Program-made: the position numbers and the translations under genes
Notes under the pieces: generated by a model
What the model was told of the DNA's origin: nothing
Seen by the model: the letters and a program-made list of their open reading frames with translations, nothing else
The model's database searches: none
NCBI GenBank assembly: GCA_017472635.1
Contig: JAFUPU010000048.1
Span: forward strand, 1-50,505
Direction of reading: 5' to 3'
Length of the DNA: 50,505 bases
Source of the DNA: Bacteroidaceae bacterium
GTDB taxonomy: Bacteria > Bacteroidota > Bacteroidia > Bacteroidales > Bacteroidaceae
Part shown: piece after piece, positions 33,608 to 41,630 of the stretch
Layout: every line of letters begins with the position of its first letter
Numbering within the stretch: position 1 is the first letter of the stretch

Positions 33608-36478
33608 ATGAGAAAATTAGTAGTATCACTTGTGATGATGTGTGTGTGCATTGCAAATGTGGCAATGGCACAAAAACAAGAAATAGTCGTATCGGGTCTT
33701 GTGGTTGACAAAGAGTCGGCAGAGCCTATCATTTCTGCCACTGTGCAATTGTTGAATCCCAAAGACAGTGCCATGGTTAAGGGAAATGTGAGTAACTTTG
33801 ATGGAAAGTTCGAACTCCCTTCTGTAGGTGCAGGCAACTATTTGTTGAAAGTCTCATATACCGGATATGTGTCAGAGTGGAAAAACCTCAATCTTACCAA
33901 ATCAGTAGATTTAGGAACCATCGGACTGACCTCTGATGCCATCTTGCTGAAACAAGCCACGGTGACAGCCGAGTTGGCAGAGGTACAGGTAGTAGAAGAT
34001 ACCGTTGTGTACAATGCCGGAGCATACCGTGTGCCCCAAGGCTCTATGCTTGAAGAGTTGGTAAAGAAACTTCCAGGTGCAGAGGTAGATGAAAGCGGAA
34101 AAATAACCATCAATGGTAAAGAAGTGAAGAAAATCATGTTGGACGGAAAAGAGTTCTTCAGTGGCGATACCGAGACTGCCATGAAAAATATCCCCGTTGA
34201 TATGGTTGAAAAACTCAAAGCCTATGACAAACAGAGTGATTTGGCGCGTGTTACCGGTATCGACGATGGTGAGGAAGAGACCGTGCTTGACCTGACAGTC
34301 AAAAAAGGTATGAACCAAGGATGGTTCGGAAATGCCGACTTGGGATATGGAACCGAGAAAAGATATACCGGCAAGCTGATGTTGAACCATTTTAATGAAA
34401 GCATGCAGACATCATTGATAGGTTCGGCAAACAACGTAGGCGGACGCGGATTCCCTGGTGGAGGGGGCGGATTCCGTGGAGGAGGTAATGGCTTGAATGC
34501 CCATAAAGATGCCGGTTTCAATTTCGCTTTGGAGAAAGAGAAAATCGAATTGGGAGGTGATGTACGTTATCGCCATCGCGATTCAGATGCCAAATCAAAA
34601 AATGCCAGTGAAACATTCTTGCAGAGTGGAAACTCCTATTCAAACAGCAAGAATGTCAACTTGGGACATTCACAGAACTTTGAAGCCAACTTCCGTTTGG
34701 AATGGGAACCTGATACCATGACCAATATCATCTTCCGTCCGCGGTTTACCTACGATGAGTCAGAAAACTGGTCAGAGAACACCTCTGCCACATTCAACGA
34801 AGACCCCTATACACGTACCGATAATCCATTGGCAGAGATAGACAACCTGGACTTTTGGGGAGATACGTTGGTCAATACAAACAAAAGCAAGTCGTTGAGC
34901 AACAGCGAAAGCTGGACAGCAAGCGGTTCGTTGCAGTTCAATCGCAAGCTCAACAGTGAAGGACGTAACATCACGTTCCGTGGAACCTATAGCTACACCG
35001 ATACTGACAGCAAATCCCTTTCAGCTTCAGACGTGAACTATGTATTGCGCGATTCATCTTATTCACGCAACCGTTACAACCTTACCCCCGGTAAAAGCTG
35101 GAATTACAGTGCACGACTGACTTATAGCGAGCCAATCTTCAAACAAACATTCTTGCAGTTCAGTTATAGGTATACCCAAAGCTATAATAAGAGTGACCGT
35201 TCCACCTATGATTTCAGCGAGGAACTTCCCAACTTCTATAGCGAGATCTTTCCTCGTGTTCCGGAAGACTATGAGCAATATCTTGATGCCGACCAAAGCA
35301 AGTTTGCCGAATATTACAACTATACACACGAGGCACAAGTTATGTTACGTATTATCCGTGAGAAGTACCACTTGAATGTAGGTTTCACAGCACTGCCCCA
35401 AACAACCAAGATGAATTATAAATACTTGGGAACCGACACCACCGTTACCCGTAATGTGGTCAACTTCACACCTATGGTTCGTTTCCGCTACCGTTGGACC
35501 AAGCAACATCAGGTAGATGTGAACTATCGCGGACGTAGCAGCCAACCCAGCATGACAGACCTGTTACCCATCACCGATGATAGCAATCCGTTGAACATCA
35601 CCCGAGGTAACCCCGGTTTGAAACCCTCTTTCTCACACACCCTGCGTGCTCACTATCGCAACTATATAGTAGAACATCAGCGTGGCATCTTTGCTATGTT
35701 GTATGGTCAGTTGACACAAAACAGTGTGAGCAACATGGTGAAGTATAATACAGAAACCGGTGGACGCGAGACCAGACCTGAAAACATCAACGGCAACTGG
35801 AGTGCCAATGGTATGTTTGGCTTCAACACAGCCTTGAAGAACAAGAAGTTCACCATCAACACCTTCACCCGTGCAAGCTACAACAACAGTGTGCAGTATC
35901 TGGCACAAAATGGCATGGACAGTAAGAAGAACAACACACGCACAACCACTTTGAGTGAAAACCTGCGTGGAACCTACCGTAACGATTTTGAGACATGGCA
36001 GTTTGAAGTATCACTCAACGGACGCATCAACTACCAGCATGCAGAAAACAAGTTGCAGCCCGACCGCAATCTTGACACCTATACCTTTGCATACGGAGGA
36101 AGTACCAACATTACCTTCCCTTGGGGAACCAGCTTGTCTACAGATATCAGCATGAACAGCCGACGTGGCTATGAAGACCAAAGCATGAATACCAACGAAC
36201 TCATTTGGAATGCCCAAGTGTCTCACAGTTTCCTCAAGAACAAAGCCGCCACCGTATCATTCCAGGTATATGATATCCTGCATGAACAGAGCAACATCAG
36301 CCGTACCATCAATGCTGCAATGCGCCAAGATACCGAATACAATGCCATCAACAGCTATTGCATGCTGCATTTCATCTACAAGCTCAATGTATTTGGCGGA
36401 GGAGAGATGCGTGGTAACTTGGGAGGTCGAGGCTTTGGTGGACCTGGTGGTGGACGTGGACCTCGTGGAGGATTCTAA
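33608..36478 (+). CDS. large outer-membrane beta-barrel, TonB-receptor-like (OMP_b-brl_3 type) with Gly/Arg tail
   Basis: This 956-residue protein has a signal peptide (cleaved after AMA, about residue 22). A carboxypeptidase-regulatory-like domain lies at about 25-105 (VVSGLVVDKESAEPIISATV), then a plug-like domain (KKLPGAEVDESGKITINGKE, DGKEFFSGD). A barrel of about 700 residues follows. Two Gly-rich stretches stand out: FPGGGGGFRGGGNG near residue 285 and the C-terminal tail GRGFGGPGGGRGPRGGF. There is no obvious TonB box or SusD partner, which argues against a glycan SusC. It ends at a strong terminator and may export or import a lipid or peptide; the substrate is unknown. Confidence 0.88.
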   Translation: MRKLVVSLVMMCVCIANVAMAQKQEIVVSGLVVDKESAEPIISATVQLLNPKDSAMVKGNVSNFDGKFELPSVGAGNYLLKVSYTGYVSEWKNLNLTKSVDLGTIGLTSDAILLKQATVTAELAEVQVVEDTVVYNAGAYRVPQGSMLEELVKKLPGAEVDESGKITINGKEVKKIMLDGKEFFSGDTETAMKNIPVDMVEKLKAYDKQSDLARVTGIDDGEEETVLDLTVKKGMNQGWFGNADLGYGTEKRYTGKLMLNHFNESMQTSLIGSANNVGGRGFPGGGGGFRGGGNGLNAHKDAGFNFALEKEKIELGGDVRYRHRDSDAKSKNASETFLQSGNSYSNSKNVNLGHSQNFEANFRLEWEPDTMTNIIFRPRFTYDESENWSENTSATFNEDPYTRTDNPLAEIDNLDFWGDTLVNTNKSKSLSNSESWTASGSLQFNRKLNSEGRNITFRGTYSYTDTDSKSLSASDVNYVLRDSSYSRNRYNLTPGKSWNYSARLTYSEPIFKQTFLQFSYRYTQSYNKSDRSTYDFSEELPNFYSEIFPRVPEDYEQYLDADQSKFAEYYNYTHEAQVMLRIIREKYHLNVGFTALPQTTKMNYKYLGTDTTVTRNVVNFTPMVRFRYRWTKQHQVDVNYRGRSSQPSMTDLLPITDDSNPLNITRGNPGLKPSFSHTLRAHYRNYIVEHQRGIFAMLYGQLTQNSVSNMVKYNTETGGRETRPENINGNWSANGMFGFNTALKNKKFTINTFTRASYNNSVQYLAQNGMDSKKNNTRTTTLSENLRGTYRNDFETWQFEVSLNGRINYQHAENKLQPDRNLDTYTFAYGGSTNITFPWGTSLSTDISMNSRRGYEDQSMNTNELIWNAQVSHSFLKNKAATVSFQVYDILHEQSNISRTINAAMRQDTEYNAINSYCMLHFIYKLNVFGGGEMRGNLGGRGFGGPGGGRGPRGGF

Positions 36479-36554
36479 AGAAGGAAATAATCAATTAGCT
36501 TAAAACTGTATACACACAATGTAATGCGACAATAAAATCATTAAGTTCAAAAAT

Positions 36555-36595
36555 GAAGCGGACCGCACAGGGATGTGCGGTCCGCTTCTCTTTTT
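36555..36595 (+). terminator. intrinsic terminator after the large barrel gene
   Basis: The arms gaagcggaccgcac (36555-36568) and gtgcggtccgcttc (36575-36588) pair perfectly over 14 bases around agggat and are followed by tctttttatt. Confidence 0.93.
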
Positions 36596-36905
36596 ATTCC
36601 TTCCCAACAAATTGTCAGCAGGAGAATTTGTGCTCAGTTTACCAACTTGCTATTTTTTTATATAATCAAACTATTTCTCCCCAGTTCTTTTCCCTCTCAG
36701 ATTTTTAATCATTGCATTTAAAAAGGAGAGGATGGGGTGCATGGGCAGGGACGCTTACTGCACGGAAAGAAAATAGCTCTGCCCAGTATGTATGAAAAAT
36801 CAAATATGTTGGGAATGTATTTGGTAAAGTGTCAATACTACATCAGAAAGAAATCAATGTGAATCGTTTGTGGAAAGTTTTGGAGAAGAATATTTTTGGA
36901 GAGAA
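36596..36905. other. AT-rich gap at the border of the accessory region
   Basis: About 310 bases separate the terminator from the AbiH stop codon. I see no gene, tRNA or clear repeat. Base composition drops to AT-rich at about this point and stays so to the right edge, which fits a junction between core and acquired DNA. Confidence 0.5.
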
Positions 36906-37838
36906 TTACAAGAATGCACTTATGACCGCATTATGAACACGTACGCTATCCTTTTCTAGCTCTTTTAGAAAAGATTCCAAACGTACTCCTCCACCATCCT
37001 TAGTACAAATAAGTTGCATCTTATTCTGATTAAACAACAAATCTGTTTTCTTGTCGTTCATTTGACGAAGCTGTTCTAATATCTCAATTCGTGATTTTTC
37101 ATCAAATGTGAATATCGTTATCCGTTTTCCATCCTTGCGCGTCATGTTATCTCGACATTGATTGCGAAAGAACATTTGAAAATAGTGATAATCATTGTCC
37201 CCTAAAGAGTGTCCAAAAAATACAACTTCGTCAGCTTCTAACATGTCATATTGAATAGCGTGTGACTCATAATGTTGATTATATGTTTTATACAAAAACT
37301 GGTATCCAGGAATCAGGTCAGATTTTTCCTCTACGCCCAAGATGATAGAGTTGTCTTTTAGCGAACCATGCACGTGTTCATAACTAAAATGCGAATCAAT
37401 TCCCACCTTACGAGCAATTTTGTATAGATCCGTATAGTTGAAAGAGTAAATAGAAGAAAAATATCCATTGTCAATCACCGCTTTTAAAACTTTGGCTGCA
37501 ACCGAATTGTTTTTAATGTCTTTTTTTTCCTCTTCACGAAGAAAATCAGTCAAACCACTTACTAAATTATTGTAAAAGCTTCGATTCTTTTCTACATGGC
37601 TTGCATGCAGATGTCGAATATTGAATCTCTTCTCTGCTTCTCTTGCGTACAAGAGTAGTTCTTTTTCCAAATCAAACCATTTACCAATATTTCTTTTAGC
37701 TTTTAAATAATGCGATAAGCAACTGTTCACATCAGAGTCTTGAGGCCAATTTTCACTTTTAGCAAAATCTGAATATCCGGTATTCATCCCTAAATCCAAA
37801 TCAAAGCCATTACCTATTATAAAAACCTTCTTACTCAT
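36906..37838 (-). CDS. AbiH-family abortive-infection protein
   Basis: This 310-residue protein opens with the AbiH hallmark IIGNGFDLDLGMNTGYSDF (residues 6-24), a nucleotide-binding-like Gly-rich start. A middle helical region follows, then VVFFGHSLGDNDYHYF near residue 215, also typical of the family. AbiH was first described as a plasmid-borne phage resistance factor; its reaction is not known. It lies 29 bases after the possible ADP-ribosyltransferase gene on the same strand and is the last gene of that short operon. Composition is AT-rich, like its neighbours. Confidence 0.88.
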   Translation of the reverse strand: MSKKVFIIGNGFDLDLGMNTGYSDFAKSENWPQDSDVNSCLSHYLKAKRNIGKWFDLEKELLLYAREAEKRFNIRHLHASHVEKNRSFYNNLVSGLTDFLREEEKKDIKNNSVAAKVLKAVIDNGYFSSIYSFNYTDLYKIARKVGIDSHFSYEHVHGSLKDNSIILGVEEKSDLIPGYQFLYKTYNQHYESHAIQYDMLEADEVVFFGHSLGDNDYHYFQMFFRNQCRDNMTRKDGKRITIFTFDEKSRIEILEQLRQMNDKKTDLLFNQNKMQLICTKDGGGVRLESFLKELEKDSVRVHNAVISAFL

Positions 37839-37867
37839 AAAAAGTATCTAAAAGGACATGGATTTCA

Positions 37868-38458
37868 TCATTCCAAGACATAACCGTCAGGCAAAAATAC
37901 CCCAAGAATACATTGAGGATTCCTAATACATATTTGAATATGATTTTTCTCACGAAATCCAGCTGTGTTATACAATTCTGTTCCTTCCCAAAAACCAGCT
38001 CTTACCGAATCATACTCTTCTTTACCATTTTCAGCATTGAATTCGTGCAAAGATTCAATCACAGCACAATCTAAAAAGCGCAACAACAAATCATCGGTGA
38101 TTGCACCTGATGGGACTTTATTTGGTCTCACTTTACCAATTTCAAAAAGTTCCTTTACGAAAGATTCATAAGTGACTTTTAGCAGATCTACATTTTCTCT
38201 ACATGTCAAATCCAAGCAATATCCCAAATCCAATACAGCACCTATAACAAAAGGTTCTTTACATCTCTTTATATCACGTGCAAATTCCTCGGCACGTAAA
38301 GGATCATTTTCCCAAAAATAGCACCCTTTCCCTAACCAATCATAAGAATTTTGACTAGGTTCCATATCACGTCTGCGATTCAAGAATTCTTTTGCTAAAG
38401 ATTTTTCACAGCCATGAAAGCCTATATATAAATGTCTATTTGAGGAGTATTGCGACAT
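37868..38458 (-). CDS. unknown protein with ADP-ribosyltransferase-like features (possible toxin)
   Basis: I do not recognise a named family for this 196-residue soluble protein. The N-terminal layout resembles H-Y-E ADP-ribosyltransferases: LYIGFHG puts a His at residue 15 on a first strand, and WLGKGCYFWEND puts a Tyr at residue 47, followed by a helix AEEFARD. Near the C-terminus, FREKNHIQICIRNPQCI (about 168-184) could supply the third catalytic residue (E170 or Q175). The gene starts 8 bases after a 67-residue protein and precedes abiH. The arrangement, small gene first, suits an antitoxin-toxin pair, but both the fold and the toxin role are inferences. Confidence 0.6.
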   Translation of the reverse strand: MSQYSSNRHLYIGFHGCEKSLAKEFLNRRRDMEPSQNSYDWLGKGCYFWENDPLRAEEFARDIKRCKEPFVIGAVLDLGYCLDLTCRENVDLLKVTYESFVKELFEIGKVRPNKVPSGAITDDLLLRFLDCAVIESLHEFNAENGKEEYDSVRAGFWEGTELYNTAGFREKNHIQICIRNPQCILGVFLPDGYVLE

Positions 38459-38466
38459 TTGGATTG

Positions 38467-38670
38467 TTATTTTGTCATTTCTGTTGCATTAATTATAACA
38501 CCTCTATTAGAAATTTCTAATCCAACAGAGCGCAGAAAATGCCTGGCTGTTCTCACATCCTTCCCTTTTCTTCTTGCATAAGCTAACATTTCTTCGCGCA
38601 AATAAACCATATTGTTCTTTCCGCCAACTTTGCAATCTTTCTTAGGCCATTCTATTGCAGTTCTTTTCAT
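38467..38670 (-). CDS. small protein, possible antitoxin
   Basis: This basic, helical protein has 67 residues when started at ATG 38670 (MKRTAIEWPKK). The longer frame from 38754 is excluded because the promoter at 38693-38723 lies inside it. The middle part, MVYLREEMLAYARRKGKDVRTARHFLRSVGLEI, here split across residues 22-54, looks like a compact helical bundle that could bind DNA or protein; I know no family for it. It is the first gene of a three-gene operon and is followed after 8 bases by the possible ADP-ribosyltransferase. Confidence 0.6.
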   Translation of the reverse strand: MKRTAIEWPKKDCKVGGKNNMVYLREEMLAYARRKGKDVRTARHFLRSVGLEISNRGVIINATEMTK

Positions 38671-38692
38671 TTCATTTCCTGTTTTTTGCGCC

Positions 38693-38723
38693 CAAAGATA
38701 GCTATAATTTTTCTTTTGTGCAA
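38693..38723 (-). promoter_or_regulatory. promoter of the defence-like operon
   Basis: On the minus strand the -7 element TATCTTTG (38700-38693) and the -33 TTG in TTTTTTTG (38723-38721) are exactly 20 bases apart. Transcription would start near 38686, 16 bases before the ATG at 38670. Confidence 0.8.
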
Positions 38724-38796
38724 AAAAATCAACTAAAAAATAGTGAATGGTCAATTATTGTATTCTCAGCAGATAAACATCTCAATTTGCTATATT

Positions 38797-38820
38797 ACAA
38801 AAAACACAACCATCGGTTAT
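38797..38820 (-). terminator. possible weak terminator after the capsule operon
   Basis: On the minus strand the short hairpin aacc-gat-ggtt is followed by gtgtttttt. It lies between the last capsule gene and the defence operon promoter. The stem is short, so the call is weak. Confidence 0.35.
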
Positions 38821-38934
38821 GATTATCATTGAACCAATCAGTGAGAGCCTCTTCAAAAAGTAGCGGAACTTATATCCGCTTTCAGCCAGTCTCTTGCCAC
38901 AGATGTTGGTGGATATTTGCAGTTTTCTCACACG

Positions 38935-40061
38935 TCATGTGTTCATCACCTCATTGAATAGCTTCACGTGTTGTTCAGCCACTCTCCGTACATCAAACTT
39001 TTCATGTACGCTCTTGGTTGCATTTTCCTTAAGCCTTGCAGCCAGTCCTTTATCCGTATAAACTCGCCATACGGCATCAGCCACCAGTGCTGGATTGTCC
39101 ACCTCCACCAATACGCCATCTATGCCATCTTGTACTATTGTCGGGATAGCATCTACCCGTGTAGCAACGAAGTTCTTGCCTGCCGCCATATATTCAGCAA
39201 TGACAAGTCCGAAACCTTCCCAACGTGAAAGGAGTAGCCCCACATCAAACATCTTCATATATCTATAAGGTGTCTCTGTCCATCCCGTGATGTGTAGCGG
39301 GATACTATTTTCCGTGGCATACTGTTCAATCTCCTTCCGTTGTTCACCGTCACCCACAATCATGAACCATGCTTCAGGGATACGTTCCTTTATCAATCGG
39401 GCAGCTTTGATGAATGTGTCCGGAGCCTTTTGTGGAGAGATACGTCCCACCATTCCTATAAGATATGCATCTTTAGGAATCCCCAACTGTTTTCTTTCCA
39501 TAGGGACAGCCTTCTCAATGGCTTCGATATCTATACCATTCAATATCACATCCAGTTTTTCATCCCCAGTGATGCCATTACGCAAAGCCGAGTCACGCTC
39601 AGCCTCCGATATACAGACAATCCTATCCGTACACCGCGCCAATGCTTTCTCAATCCACAAGAAAAGGCGACTTTTCAGTTTACTCATAAGAATAATGATG
39701 TTGATTATTGCATATTGAACGCCCACCCATGCGGGTTATATATGATTTTTACAGGAAGTCCGATGCAAGCCAATCGGCCCATTCCACCTGCCATACTGCT
39801 ATGGCAATAGACGATATCGGGATGATACCGCTTTATCAGCCGACGAATTTTAGCCACTATCCCCACAATGGTCAACGGATTGAGCGACTGTCCCATGTCC
39901 AGTTGTTCCACCTCATCCACCTTGTCGGTATATTCCTCGGTCTTATAGTCCTGTGAGCACACCAAAGTTTGGTGCAATTTCTGTTGGCGCAACAGCGGAA
40001 GCAGCATAGACAGATACCTGTCCACACCTCCTGCACATTGTGCGATGTGCATGATGTTCAT
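38935..40061 (-). pseudogene. glycosyltransferase family 4 gene split by a small insertion
   Basis: Two overlapping frames make one GT4. The N-terminal piece (40061 down to a stop at 39705) begins MNIMHIAQCAGGVDRYL and ends NPHGWAFNMQ. The C-terminal piece (to 38935) continues SKLKSRLFLWIEKALARC, with the donor-site motif EGFGLVIAEYMAAG and the GRISPQKAPD strand. Removing exactly the 26 bases at 39685-39710 would join FNM to SKLKS in frame. Those bases hold an inverted repeat (aataat / attatt). As it stands only truncated products would be made, so the transferase is probably inactive unless the break is corrected or is a sequencing error. Confidence 0.85.
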
Positions 40062-40113
40062 TGTGATAAGTGATTATTGTCTCTGTATGATTTCAACAGA
40101 ACCAAATAGAAAA

Positions 40114-40935
40114 TTAACTATTCTTTATCTCCCAAGCAGTAATGCTATGAGTCCTTCGTTTCTCTATTGGAGGAAGTTGCATATAATTTCCATACATTTT
40201 AGATAAATACATATCGTAATTGGCAGGTATAGGGAATGAGTAACCTTCAAATTCAGTATAAATCGTATCTATTAAATCCTCTCGTCTCATCTTTTCTCTC
40301 ATTATATAGATAGAAAATAGTACACATACATTTTCTGTATTCTTGGACTTATATTTTTGCATGCACCGAATCATATAATCTGCAATCTTATATCTTCCTA
40401 TACAAACAGCCAATCCATTAAGCAACAGTTTTGTTATGAATTTGAAAGAAAATTTGGTTTTGACATTCGTAAAATCAGTGGTCATTGCTATCGTTAAAGC
40501 ACGCAAGAATTTGCACCTTTTTAAATAGCCCTGACACTCCACTTCAGAATCAGGTACGTTGTCTAATGGGAAGATATCTATCCATAAACCATGTTCTGTA
40601 GTATTGTCTTCCATTCTTGCAATAGTTCGATTGTCTACTGCTTTTGCAAAAGGATAAAAGTATCCATCACATTGATAGTCGATTAATTTCAGCCATGAAT
40701 AGACATTCTGAGAGCGTAGAATTCCTATTAATTTTTCATAATCTTTGCGCATCAATACAATGTCTATATCATCATCCCACGGAATAAAGCCTTTATGTCT
40801 TACAGCCCCCAATAATGTTCCATAAGCTAACTGATATTTTATATTATTCCGTTTACAGATATCATCTATGGCTACAAGAATGTCTAATAGTCTCTTTTTA
40901 CATTCTTTTGTTGATAATAAAGTTCGATCGTTCAT
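40114..40935 (-). CDS. LicD-family phosphotransferase
   Basis: This 273-residue protein has the LicD signature: YQLAYGTLLGAVRHKGF followed by IPWDDDIDIVLMRKDYEKL, with the catalytic Asp cluster DDDIDI at about residue 55-60. LicD proteins move phosphocholine, or other CDP-activated alcohol phosphates, onto sugars of teichoic acids, LPS or capsules. Its ATG shares one base with the stop codon of the SDR gene, and the cytidylyltransferase fusion lies just upstream, so the three very likely form one pathway that makes and attaches a CDP-activated substituent. A 52-base gap separates it from the broken GT4. Confidence 0.9.
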   Translation of the reverse strand: MNDRTLLSTKECKKRLLDILVAIDDICKRNNIKYQLAYGTLLGAVRHKGFIPWDDDIDIVLMRKDYEKLIGILRSQNVYSWLKLIDYQCDGYFYPFAKAVDNRTIARMEDNTTEHGLWIDIFPLDNVPDSEVECQGYLKRCKFLRALTIAMTTDFTNVKTKFSFKFITKLLLNGLAVCIGRYKIADYMIRCMQKYKSKNTENVCVLFSIYIMREKMRREDLIDTIYTEFEGYSFPIPANYDMYLSKMYGNYMQLPPIEKRRTHSITAWEIKNS

Positions 40936-41630
40936 TATTTATAACTATATCCTCCATTAATTTCAATCAAACTTCCATTCACAAATGAATTGTCTATACA
41001 AAAGCGATAGGCATCTACGATTTCTTCTACGGATGCAAATCGGTGAATGGCTGTTTTTTTGTAAATGTTCTGCTTTATTTCTTCAGGCTTTTCTTTCTGC
41101 CAAGGTGTTTCTACAAAACCTGGAACAATGGCATTAACAGTAGTACCCGTTCCCTCGAATTCCTTTACCAAATTCTTTGCAAGGGCATGAACCGCAGCTT
41201 TGGTTACACCATAGCTCAATACCATTGCATGAGGCATCAGCCCCATCTGAGAACCGGTAAAGAGGATACGGCTACCTGCAGGTATTATGGGGAATAGTTC
41301 TCGAATCAGGATATAATGTGAATTGACTGCCACTTCCATCATCCTGTCCCAATCAGTATCTGTTGTTTCCGTAAACGACTTGCGGATTGACATACCTGCA
41401 TTGCATACGATACAATCTATCTGTGGGCAACGGTTCTTTATGTAGGAAATGAACTTATAAACCTCTTCCCGGGAAGTCTGGTCTATCTTTATGGCTTCAA
41501 AGTTCTCCATTTCTTCAGTAAAATCATCCCCTACATAAGTAGAAAACACATAATACCCTTTTGCTATCAACATTTGGGCTACTCCCCATCCTATACCGGA
41601 TGTTCCACCCGTTACAACTGCATATTTCAT
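40935..41630 (-). CDS. short-chain dehydrogenase/reductase
   Basis: This 231-residue classical SDR has the cofactor motif TGGTSGIGWGVAQ at residues 7-19, NAG at about 77-79 and the catalytic YxxxK as YGVTK near residue 149, with Ser upstream in LFTGSQMG. Its start overlaps the stop of the cytidylyltransferase fusion by 4 bases, and its stop overlaps licD. It probably reduces a sugar or keto-alditol precursor before or after CDP activation; the exact substrate is not visible. Confidence 0.92.
   Translation of the reverse strand: MKYAVVTGGTSGIGWGVAQMLIAKGYYVFSTYVGDDFTEEMENFEAIKIDQTSREEVYKFISYIKNRCPQIDCIVCNAGMSIRKSFTETTDTDWDRMMEVAVNSHYILIRELFPIIPAGSRILFTGSQMGLMPHAMVLSYGVTKAAVHALAKNLVKEFEGTGTTVNAIVPGFVETPWQKEKPEEIKQNIYKKTAIHRFASVEEIVDAYRFCIDNSFVNGSLIEINGGYSYK

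Noticed and set aside
38795-38933. Possible short GTG-started frame directly after the broken GT4 gene
   Set aside because: It has fewer than 50 codons, overlaps a possible terminator, and its translation matches nothing I recognise; it could be a gene remnant but cannot be supported.
39705-40061. The N-terminal half of the GT4 gene as a stand-alone protein
   Set aside because: It stops in the middle of a conserved region, and the remainder of the same enzyme follows in another frame, so it is annotated as one broken gene.
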